A program made the translations under genes and the position numbers. DNA of 9,204 nt from Methanobacterium sp. GTDB lineage: Archaea > Methanobacteriota > Methanobacteria > Methanobacteriales > Methanobacteriaceae. Each line of letters opens with the position of its first letter. Within the stretch, counting starts at the first letter, position 1. Shown one piece after another: positions 1 through 6,496 of the stretch. The notes under the pieces are model-generated. The model ran no database searches, had not been told where the DNA came from, and saw nothing but the letters and a program-made list of their open reading frames with translations. The DNA lies in assembly GCA_021372715.1 (NCBI GenBank), contig JAJFTX010000181.1, positions 1 through 9,204 on the forward strand, given 5' to 3'.

Positions 1-80
1 CTTACGTTGATAATAAGTGCTAAGCTTATTAGTAGTAACACTACCGTAATCGATTTTCGCTTAATAAATACCACCTCCAT
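1..80 (-). CDS. 5' end of a gene with a signal-peptide-like N-terminus (partial, runs off the left edge)
   Basis: The minus strand is open from an ATG at 80-78 to the window edge. It encodes MEVVFIKRKSITVV followed by a leucine/isoleucine-rich stretch (LLLISLALII). This is a short basic segment and then a hydrophobic core, as in Sec signal peptides or an N-terminal membrane anchor. A strong ribosome site, GGAGGTGG, lies at 77-70, just downstream of that ATG, so it cannot serve it. The in-frame codon correctly spaced behind the site is ATT at 65-63, which would give a protein starting (M)KRKSITVV. GTG at 74-72 lies inside the site itself. A TATA-like box about 70 bases upstream fits a transcribed gene with a leader. 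Methanobacteriales often carry secreted adhesin-like proteins with such N-termini, but only about 26 codons are visible, so the product cannot be named. Confidence 0.5.
   Translation of the reverse strand, partial: MEVVFIKRKSITVVLLLISLALIINV
71..77 (-). promoter_or_regulatory. Ribosome binding site GGAGGTG of the left-edge gene
   Basis: GGAGGTG on the minus strand is a near-perfect match to the archaeal anti-SD complement AGGAGGTGA. It ends 5 bases before the in-frame ATT at 65-63 and begins directly after the in-frame ATG at 80-78. It therefore argues for initiation downstream of that ATG. Confidence 0.55.
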
Positions 81-146
81 GTCTATTAGATTCAAAAAGG
101 TTCATTTTCAGAATCTTTTTGGGTAAACAACGATCAGTTAATTATT

Positions 147-157
147 ACTTATAAAAG
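147..157 (-). promoter_or_regulatory. TATA-like box, probably for the left-edge gene
   Basis: The minus strand reads CTTTTATAAGT. Transcription starting about 25 bases downstream would begin near 127, giving a leader of about 50 bases that contains the GGAGGTG site. The core is nearly symmetric, so it could also fire on the plus strand, where only a 33-codon ORF (170-271) follows. Confidence 0.35.
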
Positions 158-730
158 TTTTGGTTTTAAATGAAAAAAAAAGAAGTTTTAACGCTCTTTT
201 TTCGATTTAAAGCTCCGAATAAAGGGATTGAAATGCTTTCTATAGAAGATGTTATGTTGGTTCTTTTTTAAACTAATTATCCCTTATTTGAGCTCCTTTT
301 CTCAATTATTGATGAGTGGATAATCTTTGACTGTGTCTCTTTATCCTTCAAATTAGATGCTTCCTAAACTAAAAGGATTTGTATAAATTTTTATATTCAA
401 ATACCTCTGAAATTAAATTTAAATAGTATTTCATGTTTATAAGTGAATTTCATTCGGTTATATCCTAGGATAAGAATACGAAAGTTTACTAGATATCCAA
501 TCCATTTAAATGAAATCTATACATTAATATGAGATTTAAAGTGTGACATCGTGAATTGGATTTAAAAAATGTAATTTTAATGCCTGAAATAATGAAAAGT
601 TAGAATTGGATTATTAATTATGGCTCATTGGTTCATGTTTCTAAACAAATCCTAGATCTTGGTGAATTAAAAATAAAAATGATTATTAAGACTCTATATT
701 TAAAAATGACATGATAAAACAGAATTATGA

Positions 731-755
731 ACCTAATAATCTAAGTTCATTAGGT
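731..755 (-). terminator. Weak hairpin downstream of the acetyltransferase
   Basis: A perfect 7-base inverted repeat, ACCTAAT (731-737) and ATTAGGT (749-755), lies 36 bases past the acetyltransferase stop. On the minus strand it is followed by a modest T-rich stretch (TCTGTTTTATC). This could be a 3' end signal. The stem is short and AT-rich, so support is weak. Confidence 0.3.
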
Positions 756-790
756 AGAATTACACACAATGATTCGATGACTTATACCAT

Positions 791-1354
791 CTAAATACTA
801 AATCTTTCAATAAATTCATCGATATTTTGCGATTCTATTAGATCTAAATTAGCTTTTACTTTCTCAATTGGCCAATCCCACCATTTTATTTTTTTTAATG
901 ACTCTATTTGATTTTGAGAAAATCGATGTTTGATATGTTTTGCTGGATTTCCTGCTACAATCTCATAATCATCAACATTTTTGGTTACAACCGAATTTGC
1001 CCCAATGACTGCACCATCCCCTATTTTTACTCCAGGCAAAATAAGAGCATTGTAACCGATCCAAACATCATTTCCAATTATTATATCACCTTTACCTATG
1101 GGATGTCCTGGATTTTCTTTTATACCACTGATAAGTTTTCCAAATGGATAGGTACTAATCCAGTCAATCCGATGATTTCCATCTACTATAATTGTGACAT
1201 TATAGGAAAATGAACAAAATTTTCCAATTTTTACTTTATATTTATCAGTCCACATACGTATTGTGGGATCTCCGTAAGTAAATTCACCAATTATAATGTT
1301 TTTTTCTTTATTCTTTTGTTTCTGGTATTTTTTTAATATTTCAGATAAATTCAT
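791..1354 (-). CDS. CatB/XAT-type hexapeptide-repeat acetyltransferase
   Basis: This 187-residue protein is predicted to move an acetyl group from acetyl-CoA to a hydroxyl or amino group, most likely on a sugar or small molecule in the cytoplasm. Its left-handed beta-helix is built from hexapeptide repeats, clearest at about 88-137 (DIIIGNDVWIG, ALILPGVKIGDGAVIGANSVVTK). It carries the hallmarks of the xenobiotic/virginiamycin acyltransferase branch: the GNHRIDWISTYPF loop with the probable catalytic His61, GNDVWIG with Trp98, and the AGNPAK turn at 134-139. The C-terminal tail (about 145-187) is helical, with the WWDWP motif (158-162) common in this group. Length is a little below the usual 200-220 of CatB-like enzymes. 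The ATG start is supported by AGGGA on the minus strand 6 bases upstream. It diverges from a flippase gene, which suggests surface-polysaccharide modification rather than antibiotic resistance. The substrate is unknown. Confidence 0.92.
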   Translation of the reverse strand: MNLSEILKKYQKQKNKEKNIIIGEFTYGDPTIRMWTDKYKVKIGKFCSFSYNVTIIVDGNHRIDWISTYPFGKLISGIKENPGHPIGKGDIIIGNDVWIGYNALILPGVKIGDGAVIGANSVVTKNVDDYEIVAGNPAKHIKHRFSQNQIESLKKIKWWDWPIEKVKANLDLIESQNIDEFIERFSI

Positions 1355-1850
1355 TTTTTATCCCTATTCTTCCCTATTAATAATAATATTTCCATATTAA
1401 TTAATATAAATACTAATCATCTACTATGAAATTTCTGGTTAATTAATTATAAAACTAGGTCTTCAAATTATAAATAAGTAATTCTGATTCTAATATTTAA
1501 ACCTATTTATTATACCCTCTTGTCTTTTTGTGGCTTCATATTTTTATTTTCAAAGTTAACGCTAGTTTTAGAAGTTAATTCCGTTGTTACAGGTGAATTG
1601 GAAGATTTAATTTATATTATTAGTTTTTTCTTTTAAACTTATACAGTGTCTTTATTTATGATATAAAAAACAGATGAAATTAAATTGTAATTTTATAGGA
1701 AAATCTTAAATGTATCGGTTAGAAATCTACTAAAGAATACAAAAGAAATTCAGCCAAAATGTGCTTAAAATGTACAAAAACTATTAAAATCTACTAAATC
1801 CGATTATTTTAAAGATTTCATTCCATAACTATTCTTCTGAGTGTAATAAA
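1355..1850. other. Divergent AT-rich spacer of about 500 bases with short repeats
   Basis: This spacer separates the divergent acetyltransferase and flippase genes. It holds the acetyltransferase promoter at its left side. Close to the flippase start it has a 12-base direct repeat AAATCTACTAAA (1723-1734 and 1787-1798). Between those copies is a pair of near-identical units, AAAATGTGC (1756-1764) and AAAATGTAC (1767-1775), spaced 11 bases apart. The longest frame I noticed is a TTG-started run of 38 codons (1520-1636, plus, containing LVLEVNSVVTGELEDL). It has no ribosome site and I do not call it a gene. Confidence 0.45.
1361..1412 (-). promoter_or_regulatory. TATA box and ribosome site of the acetyltransferase gene
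   Basis: The minus strand shows TATTTATATTAA at 1412-1401, close to the archaeal TATA consensus. It predicts a transcript start near 1381 and a leader of about 27 bases. AGGGA at 1365-1361 then lies 6 bases ahead of the ATG at 1354. Confidence 0.5.
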
Positions 1851-3476
1851 ATGAATGATACAAAAATTGCTAAAGGCAGCCTTTTAATACTTATAGGATC
1901 CGTCATATTCAGGATAGGCGGCTTCATATACCGTTTCAGTATGGCTTATCTATTAGGGCCAGCTGGATATGGTATTTTTTCTTTAACTATTCCATTAATT
2001 GGTGTTATGCAATTATCAGCCGCAGGAGGCATACCTTTAGCCGTGGCTAAGTATATATCCCAATATGATGCTGTTAACAAGCCAGATATGATCATTCAGA
2101 TAATTAAAACTTCTAGTAAATTAGTTTTAACACTGGGGATTATTTTAAGTATCGTCATCTATATATTAGCCGAACCTTTAGCCATGACATTATTCCATAA
2201 TCCAGTAGCCATATTCCCTTTTAAATGTGTTGCATTGATAACTCCCTTCAGCGTGGTTTTCGGAGAATTCGCAGGTATATTTCTGGGATTTTACAAGATG
2301 AATTTCATAAATGTAACTAAAGCCTTTGAACAGAGTTTTACCATTATTTTCGCTGTTATTTTGGTATCAGCTAATTTCTATGTTGCTGGAGCTATTATTG
2401 GTACTGCTATTGGATATATGGTTACTGGTTTAGCTGCGTTTATTATTTTCAGGAAATATATATGGGGAAATTTAAAAGAGCGCCGTGAAAAAAGTCGTGC
2501 TTCAAATTCTGAAAGTTTTATGGAAAAATTCACCTTTCGAAAAGAATTAAGTTTGGTTAAGATGTTATTTTTCTTTTCTATACCTGTTTATTTAACCAGT
2601 TTAGCTGAGTTGTTCATTTACGATATAGGGACCTGGGTTATTGGCGTATATCTTCCCAGTGAGTATGTGGGTTATTATGGTATTGGAAGTCCCATTGCCA
2701 GGATCCCCCTTATGATAAGCATGTCTGTAGCTACCGCAGTTCTTCCAGCTACTTCAGCAGCTCTAAGCACCAACAATCGTGATCTAATGGGAACATATGT
2801 TAATCAAGCTTTCCGCTATGTAACAATAATGGTCCTCCCTACATCTTTGGGAATAGCTGTATTGGCCAATCCGATGATTAGCTTACTTTTCCCTGGTTAT
2901 GAAATGGGAACAGGAGCATTACAAATTTTATCTGTGGGTATGCTTTTCTTCACACTTTACACTGTTTCTGCAAGTGTATCTCAGGGTATAGGTAAGCCCA
3001 TAATCCCTATGATTTCATTAGGTTTAGGTGTAGCTATAGAGTTGGGTTTAAGTATACTTTTAGTACCTACTTACGGGATTAATGGAGCTGCTCTTGCAAC
3101 TACCGTTGCGACTTTTGTTATAATGGTAACCGTTGCCTGGAGAACACTTAAACAATCAAAAACAACTCTTGAATTTGGTAATCTTGGAAAAATAGTTATT
3201 GCATCTGTTCTTATGGCATTAATTCTAATATTTATACCTACTACTTATGCTTATACATCTTATTATGCTAATATTCCTTTTGCCCAGATATTAGCACTTT
3301 TATATATATTAATCCTAGTCTTCATTAGTGCTTTTATTTATATCACTATTTTAACTATGATTGGTGGTGTGAAAAAAACCGATGTGGATGCGTTTTTAAA
3401 ACTAGGCCATAGATTGGGGCCATTATCTTCCTTGTTCAATAAATTAGGTTCTTTTCTTATGAAATATGCTACATGA
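1851..3476 (+). CDS. Polysaccharide flippase of the MATE/MurJ (MOP) superfamily, SpoVB-like
   Basis: This 541-residue integral membrane protein is expected to flip lipid-linked oligosaccharide precursors across the cytoplasmic membrane. The N-terminus IAKGSLLILIGSVIFRIGGF, followed by LLGPAGYGIFSL and SAAGGIPLAVAKYISQYD, is the signature of the polysaccharide-synthesis/SpoVB/MurJ group. Alternating hydrophobic segments run to the C-terminus, in keeping with the usual 14 helices. A basic loop at about 201-235 (KERREKSRASNSES) separates the two lobes. The second lobe contains the family's conserved GIGSPIARIP, LPATSAALS and YGINGAALATT stretches. Length is normal. The ATG start has only a weak site (GAGTG, 7 bases upstream) but gives the correct family N-terminus. 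Cargo is not shown: pseudomurein precursors or a glycan for surface proteins are both plausible in a Methanobacteriales cell. The next gene, DP1, is same-strand but about 250 bases away and functionally unrelated. Confidence 0.92.
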   Translation: MNDTKIAKGSLLILIGSVIFRIGGFIYRFSMAYLLGPAGYGIFSLTIPLIGVMQLSAAGGIPLAVAKYISQYDAVNKPDMIIQIIKTSSKLVLTLGIILSIVIYILAEPLAMTLFHNPVAIFPFKCVALITPFSVVFGEFAGIFLGFYKMNFINVTKAFEQSFTIIFAVILVSANFYVAGAIIGTAIGYMVTGLAAFIIFRKYIWGNLKERREKSRASNSESFMEKFTFRKELSLVKMLFFFSIPVYLTSLAELFIYDIGTWVIGVYLPSEYVGYYGIGSPIARIPLMISMSVATAVLPATSAALSTNNRDLMGTYVNQAFRYVTIMVLPTSLGIAVLANPMISLLFPGYEMGTGALQILSVGMLFFTLYTVSASVSQGIGKPIIPMISLGLGVAIELGLSILLVPTYGINGAALATTVATFVIMVTVAWRTLKQSKTTLEFGNLGKIVIASVLMALILIFIPTTYAYTSYYANIPFAQILALLYILILVFISAFIYITILTMIGGVKKTDVDAFLKLGHRLGPLSSLFNKLGSFLMKYAT

Positions 3477-3678
3477 TTGAGATCTATAGAATGGCATAAA
3501 ATGAATAAAAATAGGTATAATAATAGAATTTAGATTTATTATTTTGGAAGATTCTTCTACTATCTTCTTCATTCCACCACTTTTAGATAAAATGCTGATC
3601 TGTGAAATTGGTATTGATGATTTTAGGTAAAATTCTAATTTTTCTATGTAGAAGAACATTTATTACTAATAAATATAG

Positions 3679-3687
3679 TTTATAATT
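3679..3687 (+). promoter_or_regulatory. TATA-like box of the DP1 gene
   Basis: TTTATAATT fits an archaeal TATA box. Transcription about 25 bases downstream would start near 3705-3710. That is almost on top of the ATG at 3707, which begins an 8-codon upstream ORF, and about 18 bases before the DP1 ATG at 3726. Confidence 0.45.
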
Positions 3688-3706
3688 AAAACATAATATT
3701 AAAAAA

Positions 3707-3733
3707 ATGCTTCTTGGGACTTTTCATGGATGA
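3707..3733 (+). other. Eight-codon upstream ORF overlapping the DP1 start
   Basis: ATG at 3707 opens a frame reading MLLGTFHG and stops at TGA 3731-3733. The stop overlaps the first codons of DP1, which is in another frame. The ATG sits at the transcript start predicted from the TATA box, where leaderless initiation would be possible. It may be chance; there is no ribosome site in front of it. Confidence 0.3.
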
Positions 3734-5249
3734 GACTATAATCAATAAATTTGCAGATGCCGATGTCTTGATAGATGATGTGGCCTATCAGAAGATTAAT
3801 GAACAGCAAGATTCAATTAAATTTACCGAATCACTCATTAACCACTTAGGCATACACCAAGAAGGAATGTTGATATTAACTGGAGAAATGGTGGATAACT
3901 ATCTTGAAAACAATCAACATCCATTAAAATCAGATATTTCATCATCCCAAACCGAAACATCTTCCTCCATTATTGAAAAAACACCTCCCAAGGTGGATGA
4001 ATATAAACCACTTGCTCAAAATCAATTGATTAAAGATAGTCCTTTTAATTTTCAGGTACTTAAAGATGCCAGCAGGAAATCCTATACTAATGGAGAGATC
4101 AAAGACTTTTCAGCTTATTTTAGCAGCAGATATCATAAACTAAAGGAGATGCTGCAACGAAAAAAAGATTTAAAGTCCCCACAACCAATACAAGAGCTTG
4201 AAAATGTGCAGGACACGGTGAACCTGATTGGTATGGTTAATAATATCAGAAACACTAAAAATAACCATAAACTGATTGAAGTGGAAGATGAAACTGGAAC
4301 AGCAAGCGTACTCATTCATAATGAAAATCATTCCCTTTTCGAAGATGCTGAAAGGGTGGTTAAAGATGAGGTGTTAGGTGTGTTAGGAACCAGGAAAGGA
4401 AGCTTAGTACTGGCTTCAGAGCTCATTAACCCCGGAACACCAAGAATTGATGAAAAACCCATGGATTTCTCTGTGGTTTTTTTATCAGACACCCATATAG
4501 GTAGCTCAACTTTTCTAGAAGATGCCTTTGCTAATTTCATTAAATGGATGAACGGAGAATATGGAGATGCAGAACAGCAGAAGATAGCAAATAATGTGCG
4601 CTATCTGGTAGTGGCTGGAGATATAGTTGATGGTATTGGAGTATATCCCCACCAAGATAAAGAACTGACAATTAAAGATATTTATAAACAATATGAAGAA
4701 GCAGCAAGGCTTTTTGGACAAATAGAAGATGTCCAAATTATAATAACACCAGGAAATCACGATGCAGGTCGTTTAGCCGAACCACAACCAGCGATAAATG
4801 AAGAATACGCTGCTGATTTGTATAAACTAAAAAATGTAGAATTCGTAAGCAACCCTTCCCTGGTAAGCCTGGATGGGTTGAACGTGTTGATATACCATGG
4901 TCGTAGTTTTGATGACTTTGCCATGACTGTGAAAGGGATGAGCCATCAACAAACAGATTTAATAATGAAGGAATTACTGGAAAAACGGCATTTAGCACCT
5001 ATTTACGGAGAAAGAACACCGTTAGCCAGTGAAGTAGAGGACCATATGGTCATTGAAGAAGTACCACATGTATTTCACACCGGACATGTGCATATAAATT
5101 CATATAAAAAATATAAAGGAATTCATTTAATAAACAGTGGAACTTTTCAATCGCAAACTGAGTTCCAGAAAATATACAACATTGTCCCTACCTGTGCCCA
5201 AGTACCAATATTAAACCAAGGAACCATGAAAATACTGAAATTCACTTAA
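3726..5249 (+). CDS. polB: DNA polymerase II (family D) small subunit DP1, 3'-5' exonuclease subunit
   Basis: DP1 pairs with the large catalytic subunit DP2 to form the archaeal replicative polymerase PolD and supplies Mre11-like proofreading exonuclease activity. From the ATG at 3726 it has 507 residues: a helical N-terminal domain (about 1-60), a Ser/Thr/Pro-rich linker (about 65-105), an OB fold (about 160-235) and a calcineurin-like phosphodiesterase domain (about 245-507). All metal and catalytic motifs are intact: DTH with Asp255 and His257, GDIVD with Asp299, GNHD with Asn344 and His345, YHGR with His391, and GHVH with His454 and His456. A competent nuclease is therefore expected. The end, NIVPTCAQVPILNQG, also fits the family. 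An in-frame TTG at 3714 would add four residues (MGLF). I prefer the ATG because the homologous helix starts there and GGGA lies 6 bases before it. The DP2 gene is not in the window. Confidence 0.97.
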   Translation: MDETIINKFADADVLIDDVAYQKINEQQDSIKFTESLINHLGIHQEGMLILTGEMVDNYLENNQHPLKSDISSSQTETSSSIIEKTPPKVDEYKPLAQNQLIKDSPFNFQVLKDASRKSYTNGEIKDFSAYFSSRYHKLKEMLQRKKDLKSPQPIQELENVQDTVNLIGMVNNIRNTKNNHKLIEVEDETGTASVLIHNENHSLFEDAERVVKDEVLGVLGTRKGSLVLASELINPGTPRIDEKPMDFSVVFLSDTHIGSSTFLEDAFANFIKWMNGEYGDAEQQKIANNVRYLVVAGDIVDGIGVYPHQDKELTIKDIYKQYEEAARLFGQIEDVQIIITPGNHDAGRLAEPQPAINEEYAADLYKLKNVEFVSNPSLVSLDGLNVLIYHGRSFDDFAMTVKGMSHQQTDLIMKELLEKRHLAPIYGERTPLASEVEDHMVIEEVPHVFHTGHVHINSYKKYKGIHLINSGTFQSQTEFQKIYNIVPTCAQVPILNQGTMKILKFT

Positions 5250-5327
5250 TAACAATACAGATGATAACCTTGAACTATTAGATCATGAATTTATCAGCAC
5301 TTTTATTTCTTTAATATTAGACTTTAG

Positions 5328-5335
5328 TTTATTTT
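5328..5335 (+). promoter_or_regulatory. Possible TATA box ahead of the aldolase gene
   Basis: TTTATTTT in the 146-base spacer after DP1 would place a transcript start near 5356, right at the AGGGGG run (5356-5361). A second candidate, TTTAATATTA, at about 5310-5319 would give a leader that includes AGGGGG. The existence of a separate promoter is inferred only from these boxes and the gap after DP1. Confidence 0.3.
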
Positions 5336-5344
5336 TTAAGTTAG

Positions 5345-5395
5345 ATAAGACTAATAGGGGGAATTAAATTCAACATAGAAGAATTCAAAAAAAAC
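5345..5395 (+). other. In-frame, coding-like extension upstream of the aldolase ATG
   Basis: The aldolase frame stays open back to the TAG at 5342-5344. It reads IRLIGGIKFNIEEFKKN immediately before the ATG at 5396. IKFNIEEFKKN continues smoothly into MVNIAHEIYRNG as one amphipathic helix, the first helix expected in class II aldolases. No ATG, GTG or TTG occurs in the extension; the only near-start codons are ATT (5363) and ATA (5345, 5354, 5375). AGGGGG at 5356-5361 resembles a ribosome site. Confidence 0.45.
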
Positions 5396-5986
5396 ATGGT
5401 CAATATAGCCCATGAAATATATAGAAATGGTCTAACTCCTGGCCTATCAGGTAATATCAGTTTAAAAATACCAGATATAAATGAAAAAAAGAAAAAATCT
5501 CCCCATGAACATAGAACAGTTATCCTAATATCACCTAGTGGAGTTTCTCTTAAAGATATTAATTTAAAAAATATAATAGTAACAGATACAAATGGAAATC
5601 AGTTGGATGGTGAAGGTGAACCCTCATCCGAGCTTTACATGCACTTGGGAATATACAAAACCAGAGAGGATGTACAGGGTATTGTGCACACTCATTCTCC
5701 ATATGCTACTGGATTTTCATTTACAGATAAAAAAATACCACTACTTGAAGGGTTTGGGAAGATCAAAGAACCCTACATTAATATCATAGACTACGCACCT
5801 CCAGGATCGGATGAATTAGTTGAATTAGCCACACAAGGTGTAAAAAAAGATGATATTCTAATCCTAAAGGATCATGGTTTGCTGGCAGTAGCTTCAAATA
5901 TAGAAAACGCGGCTAATCTAGCTTTTTTCGCAGAGAATTGTGCAAAAACAGGTTTCGTTTCTCTTATTTTAAATAAAATAATTTAA
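5396..5986 (+). CDS. Class II aldolase/adducin-family protein, fuculose-phosphate-aldolase-like
   Basis: This zinc-dependent aldolase of 196 residues (from this ATG) probably splits or forms a sugar phosphate such as fuculose-1-phosphate, giving dihydroxyacetone phosphate and lactaldehyde. In methanogens this family has been linked to lactaldehyde supply for coenzyme F420. Visible hallmarks are the phosphate-binding GLTPGLSGNIS loop near the N-terminus, LISPSGVSL, Glu79 in GEPSSELYMH (the catalytic acid position), the zinc ligands His98 and His100 in VHTHSPYATGFS, and the third zinc His160 in LKDHGLLAVA. A lysine-rich loop (NEKKKKSPHEH, about 30-40) is an insertion. The first helix appears truncated if translation begins at this ATG; coding-like sequence continues upstream without a standard start. 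The gene is same-strand with DP1 and ends 18 bases from the convergent UPF0147 gene. Substrate specificity is uncertain; S-methyl-5-thioribulose-type or other sugar-phosphate aldolases share these motifs. Confidence 0.88.
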   Translation: MVNIAHEIYRNGLTPGLSGNISLKIPDINEKKKKSPHEHRTVILISPSGVSLKDINLKNIIVTDTNGNQLDGEGEPSSELYMHLGIYKTREDVQGIVHTHSPYATGFSFTDKKIPLLEGFGKIKEPYINIIDYAPPGSDELVELATQGVKKDDILILKDHGLLAVASNIENAANLAFFAENCAKTGFVSLILNKII

Positions 5987-6004
5987 TATTAAATAAAAGA
6001 ATAA

Positions 6005-6262
6005 TTAATCTTCACGAACCGATTCTAACTCACTTAAAACATTCCATATAAGAGTTCGTGCATGAATAGGTATGTTAGGATCGTTACTAATCTCATCTAG
6101 AATTGATATAACTGTACTGGCCTTTATAGTTGGCTCTTCTTCTTCATTAGCTAAAATATCCTTTGATTTTTCTGCAGCTCTTCTAATATTTCGTGGAACA
6201 CTAGTATCTTCCATTATGTGCTGTAATATTTGATTACAACGATCAAATGCCTCTTCATTCAT
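6005..6262 (-). CDS. UPF0147 family protein (conserved archaeal, function unknown)
   Basis: This small, highly charged, all-helical cytoplasmic protein of 85 residues is recognisable as UPF0147. It shows the family pattern in three blocks: CNQILQHIMEDTSVPRNIRRAAE (about 9-31), TISILDEISNDPNIPIHART (with the archaeal SNDPN core, about 47-66), and LIWNVLSELESVRE at the C-terminus. It has no membrane segment, cysteine pair or catalytic motif. Length is normal. The ATG is fixed by a strong GGAGGT site (6274-6269 on the minus strand) 6 bases upstream. It lies between the convergent aldolase and the cbiG gene, with a 234-base spacer to the latter, so it is probably transcribed on its own. The family is nearly universal in archaea near housekeeping genes, but no biochemical role is established to my knowledge. 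Confidence 0.95.
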   Translation of the reverse strand: MNEEAFDRCNQILQHIMEDTSVPRNIRRAAEKSKDILANEEEEPTIKASTVISILDEISNDPNIPIHARTLIWNVLSELESVRED

Positions 6263-6268
6263 TATATA

Positions 6269-6297
6269 ACCTCCAATGTAAAACTATGGTTGATAAA
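6269..6297 (-). promoter_or_regulatory. Promoter-like box and strong ribosome site of the UPF0147 gene
   Basis: On the minus strand GGAGGT at 6274-6269 sits 6 bases before the ATG. Upstream, TTTATCA at about 6297-6291 and the AT-rich TTTTTAATGAA before it are candidate TATA elements. The ribosome site is convincing; the TATA choice is not. Confidence 0.45.
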
Positions 6298-6458
6298 TTC
6301 ATTAAAAATTATTAATCCCTTACTTAACATTAAACCAGGGTGAATAAATAACTATTCAAAAACCAGTTTAAAAATTAAATCAATATAGTATAAATAAATT
6401 TTCATATTTTTTTATAATTAAATCAGGGAAAAAGAAGATTAAATAATACCATACACAT

Positions 6459-6464
6459 AAAAAA
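6459..6464 (-). terminator. Oligo-T terminator candidate after cbiG
   Basis: The minus strand carries a run of six T about 33 bases past the cbiG stop, preceded by the self-complementary ATGCAT. Archaeal RNA polymerase stops at such T tracts. The 234-base spacer before UPF0147, which has its own ribosome and promoter signals, fits transcription ending here. Confidence 0.3.
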
Positions 6465-6496
6465 TGCATACATAGTATTGATTAATATTAAAGTTA

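Larger units (their letters stand above)
81..790. other. About 700 bases with no supportable gene; AT-rich, possibly decayed
   Basis: I see no long ORF, RNA gene or insertion-sequence end here. On the plus strand a 33-codon ORF starts at ATG 170 (MKKKEVLTLFFRFKAPNKG...) and stops at 271. Beyond its TAA the same frame stays open for about 30 further codons. Another frame shows two adjacent open stretches around 547-700, split by one stop at 601-603. These look faintly protein-like (for example VSKQILDLGEL), but I cannot assign them to a family. The stretch also holds a 10-base direct repeat, GAATTGGATT, at 553-562 and 603-612. It may be a decayed gene or simply long intergenic DNA. Confidence 0.4.

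Noticed and set aside
170..271. A 33-codon plus-strand ORF (MKKKEVLTLFF...)
   Set aside because: It has no ribosome site, no recognisable family and an early stop; kept only as part of the gene-poor stretch.
908..1213. A 101-codon plus-strand ORF opposite the acetyltransferase
   Set aside because: It lies wholly antisense to a gene with clear hexapeptide repeats and catalytic motifs; the Ile/Asn/Tyr-rich product looks like a shadow frame.
3444..3659. A 71-codon minus-strand ORF overlapping the flippase 3' end
   Set aside because: It overlaps the flippase, has no clear ribosome site or family resemblance, and its composition is what AT-rich spacer DNA gives by chance.
4133..4998. Several minus-strand ORFs of 60-86 codons inside DP1
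   Set aside because: They are antisense shadows of DP1, whose motifs are fully intact across this interval.
5592..5789. A 65-codon plus-strand ORF in another frame of the aldolase
   Set aside because: It lies completely inside the aldolase frame that carries the zinc-binding motifs.
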